The notes beneath the pieces were generated by a model. That model saw only the letters and a program-made list of their open reading frames with translations, had not been told where the DNA came from and did no database searches. A stretch of 64,000 nucleotides of DNA from Massilia sp. UMI-21 (lineage in GTDB: Bacteria > Pseudomonadota > Gammaproteobacteria > Burkholderiales > Burkholderiaceae_D), in contig CP063848.1 of NCBI GenBank assembly GCA_015277795.1, forward strand, positions 434,001 through 498,000, in the 5' to 3' direction. How positions within the stretch are numbered: the stretch's first letter is position 1; each line of letters opens with the position of its first letter. Positions 46,820 through 54,301 of this stretch are shown one piece after another. Both the position numbers and the translations under genes were made by a program.

Positions 46820-46830
46820 CTATTCTGAAC

Positions 46831-46876
46831 TGGTGCCGACTGCAGGACTCGAACCCGCCACCTGATGATTACAAAT
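46831..46876 (-). repeat. attL: 46-bp copy of the 3' part of tRNA-Thr
   Basis: These 46 bases are identical to 56968-57013, the 3' part of the complete tRNA-Thr gene including CCA. Identity stops within the anticodon arm. It is a tRNA fragment, not a functional gene, and marks the left boundary of the integrated island. Confidence 0.93.
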
Positions 46877-46971
46877 TCTTCTGTTAAGATCACTTCAGGT
46901 AACAATAGACAACAGATTCAAGCACTTAGAGAAGCGGATCTAACTGTACCCCTACAACATCTAACTTTAAC

Positions 46972-46988
46972 GTTGACACTTCGTTGAC
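46972..46988 (+). repeat. Left arm-type repeat GTTGACAcTTCGTTGAC
   Basis: A 17-bp sequence containing two GTTGAC boxes 11 bp apart. It matches 56903-56919 at 16 of 17 bases in the same orientation, just inside the other end of the island. Paired short direct repeats inside both ends suggest integrase or excisionase arm sites. Confidence 0.6.
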
Positions 46989-47000
46989 GTTTCCAGGCGC

Positions 47001-47996
47001 TCACGCCGCTTTGGCTGGGCGACTCAAGTCCACCACACTCGGCAAGACATTCTCCCAACGGGCTTTAATGCCTTCTAAGCAATCCGCCCAGCGCTCATTA
47101 ACTAACTCTAATATACGCTGTCTGTCCAACAATAGGCAGCCGGACGAGCGATACCCCGCCACCCAGTCTCCAGTCGAGTCCCGATAGCTAATCGGTATGA
47201 ACATTAAGTTATCAGGCTGATTAAGTAGAGTGAAGAGCCCTTGGAACTTGATCGGATGCGCTTCTAGCGTTTTCGTGGGCCATTCGTTCTCTTGAGCTCC
47301 GCATTGACCAAATATGGAATACGCACCACAAGCAAAGTCCACAAATTTTCTTGAGCTAACCAAGTCTAGCCCCATATCTCCTGAGGTTGGAATCTTAGCG
47401 ATCTCAGCTTCATTGATGTAATGGGCGCCAATTTCTTTGGCCAGCACTTTGATTGCATTTCTTAGATTAGTTCCATAATGCATTCGACGGTCGTCAGAAT
47501 TAGCATCAAACACGCGAACCGTCGCGCCAGGAGGTGCTAACGCCTTCAGCGCTTCCTTGCAAAAAGAAGTGAATTCTTTTGCCGCTTTCTGCGGAAATCC
47601 CTTAATTCTAAATGAGCGCAATCTAGAGCAAATTAGAAGGAGGAAATAGGCGCATTGTTTTTCTGTTCTAGCGCCCGCCTTCCACACCAGTTGATTTCCA
47701 ATGACTCTAAATGGATAGAAATCATCAAAAGCGGCCTCGCGATACTCTAGAAGCTGCCAACAGTCCTCAATGCAACGATCGACCTCCTCAATCTTGTCGA
47801 TTGCATGTTCGTCGTCATCGTCGTCGTCAGAAGCATCCTCTGAATCACTTGCAGCTGGCATCTCCTTAGATAAAAGTTCCAATTTAGCCTGGGACAGCTC
47901 ATCAAGATTATCATAGCCAACGAGCAAAAGTAGCTCGGCCAAATCAGCCAACAAGTGCGGTCGAGATTTATGCAATACGCCAATTTCAAAACTCAT
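47001..47996 (-). CDS. Putative PD-(D/E)xK-like restriction nuclease of the methyltransferase/ParB-like operon
   Basis: A 331-residue protein with no close family I can name for certain. Residues about 15-90 hold an acidic, low-complexity stretch (DSEDASDDDDDDE at 51-63). A possible nuclease core follows: SGDMGLDLVSSRKFVD (D207, D211), then YSIFGQCGAQENEWPTK (Q231, K242). This spacing resembles GDGGLD..GQC..W..K signatures of PD-(D/E)xK-like proteins next to methyltransferases. The ATG at 47996 has GGGGA and lies inside the 3' end of the ParB-like gene (11-base overlap), so it is the last gene of the operon. Nuclease activity is inference. Confidence 0.6.
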   Translation of the reverse strand: MSFEIGVLHKSRPHLLADLAELLLLVGYDNLDELSQAKLELLSKEMPAASDSEDASDDDDDDEHAIDKIEEVDRCIEDCWQLLEYREAAFDDFYPFRVIGNQLVWKAGARTEKQCAYFLLLICSRLRSFRIKGFPQKAAKEFTSFCKEALKALAPPGATVRVFDANSDDRRMHYGTNLRNAIKVLAKEIGAHYINEAEIAKIPTSGDMGLDLVSSRKFVDFACGAYSIFGQCGAQENEWPTKTLEAHPIKFQGLFTLLNQPDNLMFIPISYRDSTGDWVAGYRSSGCLLLDRQRILELVNERWADCLEGIKARWENVLPSVVDLSRPAKAA

Positions 47997-49113
47997 CAGC
48001 GTCCCCGGCCTTCTTGTTTCTGAGGGATGTACCGATCTGCTTAATGAGGTTGTTGGATGCGCGGACAACACTCATCGCTTCCTCATCATAGTCAACATTC
48101 GCGACCAAAGAAGCGGCTTCTTCTAAAATCGACTGAGCTTCGTAGATCAAACCAACAAAATCGTTGTTGATACCGCTAGTAAGCCGGTAGGCGTATGACA
48201 GTGAGCTCTTGCTGCGCAGTGCAGCGAGGGCCTTGGGAGCAGCAACAATAGCCCCGAGAGTACGAAGATTTCGCGACTCACCAACAACAGTCTTACCGTT
48301 CTTCTTTTCGAATAACCAGCGAGCCAAGTCTTCGACAGCTGCTGTTTTCAAAACGCTGGGCTTGACTATGGGATTTGTAGGTTCCGTCTCTAAGTCTTCG
48401 CTAGCCTTGCTGATGCGCTTTGCTGCTCCTACAAATTCTCCGATTCGCTCATCAGCGAGCGCCGTAGACAGCAAGGAGAACTTGATAGATTCTTCGCCAA
48501 GTCCTTCAATACCAAAGAATTCTCTCTTTTCGATCAAGTCGTAGACAGCAAGAGCGTCTAGGCTTCGCTTAATATGATCCCGTCGACTACCGATTGTGCT
48601 TGCAACTTTGGCGTAGCGCTGATCCGGACTCAGCCTTTTAGACGTATCTTCGAAGAGCTGCTTAAGATAACGAGCCTTTGCTAACGGGTCCCATTCTTTA
48701 ATGCCCGTGATATGGCGATAACCCAAATATGGAAGAACTTCCGCTCGCGTGTCACGAACGACAATTGGAATTTCGTCGGGAAAGTATGCCGCTGACTCCG
48801 AGATCGCAAGCATTTGCGAACTCGGCTTTTCACAATCATATGGATTGTGCAGAAGCTTAACGGCCGTTAACCGACGATTGCCTTCGATGACAATGTATTC
48901 CCCCTTCTTTTTCGGGTGTGGATACACGACCAATGGCTCGCCAGGAAAGAACCCATTGGTGCCAATAGCATTCATCAAGTCTTCAATTGCCGTGGATTTT
49001 GCAATCCACGTAAGCATCGCCTTCGCCGTTCGCGGTACGTTAACGGGCAGTCGAGGGTTGTCTATGTCGAGATGAAGTTTCTTATAATTAACAGTATCGA
49101 TTACCGAACTCAT
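47986..49113 (-). CDS. ParB/Srx-like domain protein in the methyltransferase operon
   Basis: A 375-residue protein with an N-terminal ParB/Srx-type domain. IEGNRRLTAVKLL (GNRR at 78-81) matches the ParB nucleotide-binding motif, and YRHITGIKEWDPLAKARYLKQL matches the second conserved block. A helix-turn-helix-like middle and a helical C-terminal half follow. ParA is absent and there is no centromere-like array, so a partition role is unlikely. ParB-fold proteins also bind CTP or ATP and some are nucleases. The ATG at 49113 with GGGA lies 2 bases after the methyltransferase stop. Confidence 0.8.
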   Translation of the reverse strand: MSSVIDTVNYKKLHLDIDNPRLPVNVPRTAKAMLTWIAKSTAIEDLMNAIGTNGFFPGEPLVVYPHPKKKGEYIVIEGNRRLTAVKLLHNPYDCEKPSSQMLAISESAAYFPDEIPIVVRDTRAEVLPYLGYRHITGIKEWDPLAKARYLKQLFEDTSKRLSPDQRYAKVASTIGSRRDHIKRSLDALAVYDLIEKREFFGIEGLGEESIKFSLLSTALADERIGEFVGAAKRISKASEDLETEPTNPIVKPSVLKTAAVEDLARWLFEKKNGKTVVGESRNLRTLGAIVAAPKALAALRSKSSLSYAYRLTSGINNDFVGLIYEAQSILEEAASLVANVDYDEEAMSVVRASNNLIKQIGTSLRNKKAGDADEF

Positions 49114-49115
49114 AG

Positions 49116-50051
49116 TCAATCCCATATTGGAGGAAGCGCGCCAGAAACCGCAGCGAACAACGGCGGAGGAACGGCATTTCCGATCACTTTATATCGATCA
49201 CGCAATCCTACGGTTTCTGGAAAACTGAACGTTTGAGGAAACCCTTGTAGAAGCTGCGCTTCTTCAAAAGAGAGACGGCGTGCAGGCTCATTTGAGCTAA
49301 AACGCCATTCATCTTCCTGCACCTTTTCTAATACCGGCGACCCTGGATAAAGTGGCATGTGCCGTGCATTACTTACGATAGTCTTACTTGGCAAATTCCA
49401 CTCACGTCGGCGATCTCGAGACATGTAATACCAATGGAAATTTTCTTCCCAAAATTTTCCTACTGGCCATGCCGGGAGATGCCCAATAGCATCGGCCTGA
49501 GAAACGTAGGGATTCAATGCATTCGGCCCGTGGGTTGGTGCGGGAAACTCGTAGCGAATTCCAAAATCCGAGCGTATCCCTACAATAAATATTCTTCTGC
49601 GCTCTTGAGCAACACCGTAATTTGCTGCATTTAGAACTGAGTAATTAACGAGATAGCCGGCCGAGCGAAAGCGTCGAATTTGGTTGTTTAGAAGGTGCGA
49701 GTAATTCGAGTGCGTCATTCCTGACACATTTTCGACAATAAATGCTTTTGGTTTGATTTGCCGTAGCGCGCGGTCGAATTCACGATATAGGAAATTGATA
49801 GAGCGGTCAGTCTGCCTCGCGCCTCCTTGACTGAACCCCTGGCAAGGATAGCAACCAACAAGGAGCTGTGCCTTGGGGAAATTTTTGATGAGGCTAACAT
49901 CTCCTAAGCGGAAATCGGTGTCCGGCAAATTGTGCCTATACGTTTCGGCAGCTTTCGGCAAAATATCATTTGCCATGAGCATGGAGAATCCATTCGTATG
50001 AAGACCCAAGTCTGATCCACCACAGCCACTGAAAAGAGAAACGGCGTCCAT
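49116..50051 (-). CDS. Cytosine-C5 DNA methyltransferase
   Basis: Dcm-type enzyme that methylates cytosine in a specific DNA site. The 311-residue protein has motif I FSGCGGSD (7-14), motif IV PCQ (69-71) with catalytic C70, motif VI ENV (107-109), motif VIII QERRR (149-153) and motif X GNAVPP (291-296). The target-recognition region (about 175-265) is fairly short. GAGGAG precedes the ATG. The gene lies between the RelB-like gene and the ParB-like gene on the same strand. Its recognition sequence cannot be read from the sequence. Confidence 0.95.
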   Translation of the reverse strand: MDAVSLFSGCGGSDLGLHTNGFSMLMANDILPKAAETYRHNLPDTDFRLGDVSLIKNFPKAQLLVGCYPCQGFSQGGARQTDRSINFLYREFDRALRQIKPKAFIVENVSGMTHSNYSHLLNNQIRRFRSAGYLVNYSVLNAANYGVAQERRRIFIVGIRSDFGIRYEFPAPTHGPNALNPYVSQADAIGHLPAWPVGKFWEENFHWYYMSRDRRREWNLPSKTIVSNARHMPLYPGSPVLEKVQEDEWRFSSNEPARRLSFEEAQLLQGFPQTFSFPETVGLRDRYKVIGNAVPPPLFAAVSGALPPIWD

Positions 50052-50109
50052 TAAACCGCTCCTCTCATGTTGAATTCGATGACCAGTCTGGCGTAATTAT
50101 TCAACTGCA

Positions 50110-50286
50110 TTAATCACCCGCATTCTTAACATTGATTTCGAAAGGCAAAGCCTTCTCTCGCGCAACTTTCGTTAGCATTATTCTGACAGCGTCGGAAATA
50201 GTTAGTCCCATTTCCGCTAATACAGTGGCAGCTTCGTCTTTGATAGTTTCATCAATTCGTGCACGAACGACAACATTTGTGGCCAC
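50110..50286 (-). CDS. RelB/DinJ-family antitoxin-like protein, no toxin partner adjacent
   Basis: A 58-residue protein starting at GTG (50286) with GGAG six bases upstream. It reads as a full RelB/DinJ ribbon-helix-helix antitoxin: VVVRARIDETIKDEA, then VLAEMGLTISDAVRIMLTKVA, then EKALPFEINV. These antitoxins normally bind their own promoter and neutralise a RelE/YafQ toxin. No toxin gene follows; instead the methyltransferase gene starts 58 bases downstream. A palindrome lies just upstream (50310-50328). The small protein may serve as autoregulator of the methyltransferase operon, or be the remnant of a toxin-antitoxin pair. Confidence 0.85.
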   Translation of the reverse strand: MATNVVVRARIDETIKDEAATVLAEMGLTISDAVRIMLTKVAREKALPFEINVKNAGD

Positions 50287-50309
50287 GTTTTACTCCATTT
50301 GAGCTCCAA

Positions 50310-50328
50310 TGGGCCACAGTGTAGCCCA
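50310..50328 (-). promoter_or_regulatory. Candidate operator/promoter of the relB-like operon
   Basis: TGGGCCACAGTGTAGCCCA is a 19-bp palindrome with one mismatched pair, 24 bp before the GTG start. On the minus strand it overlaps a weak -10 (TACACT) that lies 18 bases after TAGACT. Binding by the RelB-like protein is inferred from how RelB/DinJ antitoxins work. Confidence 0.5.
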
Positions 50329-50453
50329 CGAATGTATGTCTAGTCTATTGATTCCTAAGAACTTTCTCATGCTGCAACTTCCTGTCCGCGTTCTCAACAA
50401 ACTAGCTCTCTTAGAGACGTGACACAGGAGGACAGGTGTAAGACATGCGAAGA

Positions 50454-50663
50454 TCACGCACGGCGCAAAGTGTCGATCTCGTTAGCCTTTGCCGCCGCTG
50501 CATAGGCGTAGGCGTAGCTAAGCATGTCGCGAAGGCTTACGTGACCCAGCACGTAATCTGCTTGCATTTTCAGATCGGTCTGGTCAGGTACCAAGCCTTC
50601 AAGTGCAAAATTTGCCTGCATTTGCAGGACGTGGCGAAGTCGTTCAGCTTCGGTCAGCTTCAT
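50454..50663 (-). CDS. VbhA-like antitoxin-domain protein 1
   Basis: A 69-residue protein resembling the antitoxin VbhA domain: RHVLQMQANFALEGLVPDQTDLKMQADYVLGHVSLRDML, with the LEGx(V/F)P and (Y/F)xxGxxxxxxx landmarks. VbhA proteins normally inhibit Fic AMP-transferase toxins, but no Fic gene is present in the window. The ATG at 50663 overlaps the stop of the GIY-YIG-like gene (ATGA), so the two are coupled; an open frame from 50696 lacks a ribosome site. The partner may be the upstream gene, which is inference. Confidence 0.7.
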   Translation of the reverse strand: MKLTEAERLRHVLQMQANFALEGLVPDQTDLKMQADYVLGHVSLRDMLSYAYAYAAAAKANEIDTLRRA

Positions 50664-51187
50664 TGCAGGGAACCTTTCTTTAGCTCCCGCATCCATGTTT
50701 CTATAGAAATCGACGAGCGTGCTGAGCTTCGATTGGCAAATAGCAGAAATTCTATTGCGCTATCATACGCGGTCGCGTTAAGCCATTCGGTGCGCCCCCC
50801 GCTGAAGAACCGTATCGGGCCCGTGCATGACGGCTTCCCATCAACATACGCAATATCACTGCACGGGGCGGCTACTCTCCAGTCAGCTAAATGTTGCAGT
50901 GCTGCGCGCTCCAGTTCGCGCGCATCTTGTCTATGAAGAGCATGTATTGCAACCGAGCGCTCTAAATCGAAGACATCCTCAACTCGTAAGTGAAGTTGAG
51001 GAAGATTGCAGATGCGTGTTAGTGGATCAATGGAAATTCCTAGCTTTACAGCTGCAATCTCTTTCAGGGCAAACACGTACACGAAGCACGGTGCATTAGC
51101 GTGCCGTGATGCCCGCATCTTTGAGTTGGTCTGTTCTCGACGCTGAGCCAGCATTTTTGCTCGGCAGGGCTTCATTTTCTCTTCCAT
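50660..51187 (-). CDS. GIY-YIG/T5orf172-like putative nuclease
   Basis: A 175-residue protein whose central region fits the GIY-YIG superfamily (T5orf172/Mug113 branch): FVYVFALKEIAAVKLGISIDPLTRICNL, then an ELERAALQHL helix. The YVF and KLGIS strands stand where GIY and YIG occur. The start is ATG 51187 or the ATG at 51175, which has GGAAG. It follows the broken secretin gene by 50 bases and is coupled to a VbhA-like gene. Function as toxin, defence nuclease or regulator is unknown. Confidence 0.6.
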   Translation of the reverse strand: MEEKMKPCRAKMLAQRREQTNSKMRASRHANAPCFVYVFALKEIAAVKLGISIDPLTRICNLPQLHLRVEDVFDLERSVAIHALHRQDARELERAALQHLADWRVAAPCSDIAYVDGKPSCTGPIRFFSGGRTEWLNATAYDSAIEFLLFANRSSARSSISIETWMRELKKGSLQ

Positions 51188-51237
51188 ACTCCCTCGTTGC
51201 TGTGTTGTACATTTTCTTGGTAATACCAAGGACTAGC

Positions 51238-52015
51238 TCAGAGCTTGTTGAGCTGGAGAACTAGGACCATCTCAGTTTTGTTCTTGTCCCTTGTCTTGTT
51301 CAAACTGAGTTTTGGAAGCCAGCCTGGGCTTGTACGGACAGTGGCGGCCTTGTCTTCAGTTAAGCCACCAATCACGACCAGCTCCCCATCCGCTACTGAA
51401 AGCGACGTTTTCAGCTCCCGTTTAATCAGGGTAGGAGAATTGTTCACGCCCGTGTTTGTGCTAACGAAACTAGACATCTGTTGAAGAACTTGTAAGTCGA
51501 CGGAATTCTCATGTACCACTGGCAACAGCTCAAAGATGAGTCCACTCGACCGGTACTCCACGGACTGTACAGCGGCACCTGAAGACGGATACGATTCAGC
51601 TCCTAGAACCGGAACATCTTCGCCGACCGTGAAGCGGCCACTCTGTCCTGACTGGACGCGAAGTGTCGGCGTGGACTTTACAGTAAAACGACTATCGGTC
51701 GAGAGCGATGATAAAACCGCGTCAATCGTAGTGCTTCTAAAACTGATGTGACTGGTGTTCGAATTGCCTATCGAACCAAAAGACAGTCCGAGCTTGCCGC
51801 CGAGTAGATTTAATGCCAAGCTAAAGGCCGACCCGTCGTTGTTCGTGGTTTGTACCTCGTACAAAACTCCACGGACTAGGACATCACCAACGGCGGTATC
51901 AACCTGCGACAATAGCTTTTTTAACATTGTCACTTCGGCAGGTATGCCGGCGAAAACAAGGATATCGCTCTTGCGGTCGATGCTTGCTGCGGCCGATCCG
52001 GGAGGTGACGCTAAC
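51238..52015 (-). pseudogene. Secretin (filamentous-phage pIV-like), C-terminal fragment
   Basis: C-terminal part of a secretin of the GspD/pIV superfamily. Visible are KSDILVFAGIPAEVTMLKKLLSQVD (N-domain end), VLVRGVLYEVQ and the secretin core VPVLGAESYPSSGAAVQSVEYRSSGLIFELLPVV and ELVVIGGLTEDKA. Reading is open to the IS481-family element, whose 6-bp target duplication ends here. Joining across the element restores one frame (..AQLA-SPPGSAAA..). In inoviruses this protein forms the outer-membrane exit channel. An internal ATG at 51933 could still give a truncated product, but it would lack a signal peptide. Confidence 0.8.
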
Positions 52016-53116
52016 TGTTCAGTATCGTGCGATCATATTCCTCGCCGTAGCTGGCCTTTGTTTCGTGCAAAAGCTATGCTGGGCGACTTGATTGCTGGGT
52101 TCAGCAGTCCCGGCATTCAATCGCACCAGGAGCAGTTGGCAGCATGAGTTCACGCATTCATCCACAGGCCCGTACCACACCGAAGATCCGCCAGGAGATC
52201 AAGGATTCGGGCCTGTCTTCCAGAGAAGCTGCCAAGGTTTTCAACATCACGCGAGCCACTGCACAGAAGTGGCTTGGACGCGATGACGTACACGATCGCT
52301 CGCACCGCGCTCACACACTGCATACAACCTTGAGCCAGGCCCAGGAAGCCATTGTTCTGTCTCTGCGCCAGTCACTCTACCTGCCGCTCGACGATCTTCT
52401 GTTCATTACCAAGCAGTACATCAATCCGGCCGTCTCGCGCGCGGGCATTGCGCGCCTGCTAAAGCGTGAAGGCATGTCGCGCCTGACGGACTTGATTGCG
52501 ACGGCAGAGGGAGAGAAGATCACGCCGAAGAAGACCTTCAAGGACTACGAACCCGGCTTCATCCACATCGATATCAAGTACCTGCCGCAGATGCCGGACG
52601 AGACCTCACGCCGCTATCTGTTCGTCGCTATCGATCGCGCCACGCGCTGGGTCTTCATGCACATCTACAGCGACATGACGGAGAAAAGTAGCGTCGATTT
52701 TCTGCGCCGTTTGAAGTTGGCTTCGCCGATCAAGATCAGCAAAATCCTGACCGACAACGGCTCGCAATTCACCGACCGTTTCACCACCAAGGACAAGAAG
52801 CCCAGCGGCAAACACGCATTCGACGTCGCCTGCGCAGCCCTGCCTGCAGAACATCGCCTGGCGCCGCCACGCCATCCGCAAACCAATGGCATGGTCGAGC
52901 GCTTCAACGGGCGCATCAACGAATTGCTGCAGCAGACCCGTTTCGATAGCCGGGCCGATCTGCAGGCCACTTTGCTGAACTATCTGAAGCTGTACAACCA
53001 CCACATTCCACAACGCGCCATCGGCAGTAAAACCCCCATCCTCGCTCTCAAGGAATGGCAACAAAAGCGGCCGGAGTTATTCGTTAAACGCGTTTATGAT
53101 CAAACGGGACTCGACA
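52016..53116 (+). mobile_element. IS481-family insertion sequence
   Basis: A 1101-bp element. Imperfect terminal inverted repeats begin TGTtcAGTatCGT..GATC on the left (52016-52034) and TGTcgAGTccCGT..GATC on the right, 13 of 19 matching, with TGT ends as in IS481. It carries one DDE transposase gene on the plus strand and splits the secretin gene. Confidence 0.85.
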
Positions 53117-53121
53117 GCTAA
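52144..53121 (+). CDS. IS481-family transposase
   Basis: DDE transposase of 325 residues that moves its own element. An N-terminal helix-turn-helix (SSREAAKVFNITRATAQKWLG) precedes an integrase catalytic core. The triad is D143 (FIHIDIKYLP), D204 (ILTDNGSQF) and E252 (TNGMVERFNGRINELLQQ). The reading frame runs beyond the right inverted repeat: its TAA stop at 53119-53121 is made by the duplicated target GCTAAC. The C-terminus (..GLDS) therefore depends on the insertion site. It appears intact and could be active. Confidence 0.93.
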   Translation: MSSRIHPQARTTPKIRQEIKDSGLSSREAAKVFNITRATAQKWLGRDDVHDRSHRAHTLHTTLSQAQEAIVLSLRQSLYLPLDDLLFITKQYINPAVSRAGIARLLKREGMSRLTDLIATAEGEKITPKKTFKDYEPGFIHIDIKYLPQMPDETSRRYLFVAIDRATRWVFMHIYSDMTEKSSVDFLRRLKLASPIKISKILTDNGSQFTDRFTTKDKKPSGKHAFDVACAALPAEHRLAPPRHPQTNGMVERFNGRINELLQQTRFDSRADLQATLLNYLKLYNHHIPQRAIGSKTPILALKEWQQKRPELFVKRVYDQTGLDS

Positions 53122-53411
53122 CTGCGCCGATTTGTCACTAGGTGAAGCATGCACAGCCCGACGAGCGGTGAACTCGCCCTTGAACAACGGGGAGAGCAGA
53201 TCGACTAGGTAAGAGCCGTTACGATGACGGGGCACATACACGAACACATCGCGCACTTCCGCAGCCTTTTCCGCAGGAGGAGGTTTTTTGCCGATGAAAT
53301 CCACGCCACTCCGACGAATTGCTACCAAGCCGAGCGAATCGAGGAACGCGGCAATGAAGGCGCGCAGATCGCCACTACGGGCATCGTAGCGGAAAGAAAC
53401 GGACCGCTGAT
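53117..53411 (-). pseudogene. Secretin, N-terminal-side fragment between two insertion sequences
   Basis: Continuation of the broken secretin: QRSVSFRYDARSGDLRAFIAAF, VRDVFVYVPRHRNGSYLVDLLSPLFKG and RRAVHASPSDKSAQLA. The last residues join in frame with the C-terminal fragment once the IS481 element and one target copy are removed. The IS3-family element at 53412 removes the start and signal peptide, so the original N-terminus, probably 50-100 residues, is missing. Confidence 0.75.
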
Positions 53412-53429
53412 TGAATCGCCACGAGTTTT

Positions 53430-54263
53430 CTAGACACTCGACAGCCGTTGAAAATACTGCTTTTCGTACTCGACCGGCGACAAGTCATTGCTGAAGCTGT
53501 GCCGCCGCTTCGGATTGTAGAACATCTCGATATAGTCAAAGACGTCCTGCTTTGCTTCTTCACGGGTGCCGTATGTTTTGCGTCGAATTCGCTCCCGCTT
53601 GAGCAGTTGGAAGAAACTCTCAGCGACGGCGTTATCATGGCAGTTTCCGCGCCGGCTCATGCTTTGCTGCAGATTGTGCGCGTCCAGGAAATCGCGCCAA
53701 TCATAACTGCTAAATTGACTGCCTTGGTCCGAATGCACCATCACCATATTCTTGGGTTGCCGGCGCCAGACGGCCATTAGAAGCGCGTTCATCGCCAACT
53801 CGCGATCAATACGTGAACTCATCGACCAACCGACTACCTGGCGCGAAAAAAGGTCGAGTACCACGGCCAGATAGAGCCAGCCTTCATACGTTCGGATATA
53901 CGTAATGTCCGTCACCCAAACTCGATTGGGCTCCTGCACGTCGAACTGGCGCTGTAAATGATTTGGCGCCACAAGTGAAGGCACACCGCCACGTTTGTAC
54001 TTGCGCTTGGCGTAGCCGGTCTGCGAGCGAATCCCGGCCGATCGCATCAGGCGGTGAACGCGATTGATGCCGCATTGTTCGCCCAGTTCGCGCAAGTCAT
54101 CGCTGACCTTGCGGTAACCGTACACACTGCCGCTTTCGAGCCATGACTCCTTGATGGGAACCAGCAAGCGCTTGTCTTCCTTGGCGCGGCGGCTTTCGGG
54201 GTTCAGACGCCATGCATAGAAACCACTAGGATGCACGCCAAGCACCTTGCACAGCCGCCGCAC
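53430..54263 (-). CDS. IS3-family transposase OrfB (integrase core)
   Basis: Catalytic half of the IS3-family transposase, 277 residues from a GTG-type start. A natural product would be an OrfAB fusion from -1 frameshifting. It has the HTH_21 region (HPSGFYAWRLNPESRRAKEDKRLL) and the DDE core: D119 (VWVTDITYI), D179 (MVHSDQGSQF) and E215 (NAVAESFFQLLKRE). No inactivating change is seen. The stop lies 19 bases inside the element's left end. Confidence 0.93.
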   Translation of the reverse strand: MRRLCKVLGVHPSGFYAWRLNPESRRAKEDKRLLVPIKESWLESGSVYGYRKVSDDLRELGEQCGINRVHRLMRSAGIRSQTGYAKRKYKRGGVPSLVAPNHLQRQFDVQEPNRVWVTDITYIRTYEGWLYLAVVLDLFSRQVVGWSMSSRIDRELAMNALLMAVWRRQPKNMVMVHSDQGSQFSSYDWRDFLDAHNLQQSMSRRGNCHDNAVAESFFQLLKRERIRRKTYGTREEAKQDVFDYIEMFYNPKRRHSFSNDLSPVEYEKQYFQRLSSV

Positions 54264-54301
54264 CGGGAACTGGTCCTGTAACTCAACAATGAAGGTGTAC
54301 C

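Larger units (their letters stand above)
52010..53122. repeat. 6-bp target-site duplication GCTAAC flanking the IS481-family element
   Basis: GCTAAC at 52010-52015 and at 53117-53122 directly abuts both ends of the element. This marks a single simple insertion into the secretin gene. Confidence 0.8.

Noticed and set aside
46831..46876. Possible second tRNA-Thr gene
   Set aside because: Only the 3' 46 bases are present; the acceptor 5' strand and D-arm are missing, so it is an attachment-site remnant.
46432..46905. A 157-residue version of the small gene extending into the island boundary
   Set aside because: The extension crosses the tRNA terminator and att repeat; the ATG at 46683 has a ribosome site.
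47986..49113. Plasmid or chromosome partition gene parB
   Set aside because: No ParA, replication protein or centromere-like repeats are nearby, and the gene is coupled to a methyltransferase.
50110..50286. Complete RelBE toxin-antitoxin system
   Set aside because: Only the antitoxin-like gene is found; the 58-base gap to the methyltransferase has no room for a toxin.
53077..53328. An 83-aa independent gene beginning at TTG
   Set aside because: It is part of the secretin fragment; its apparent C-terminus is translated from the IS481 element.
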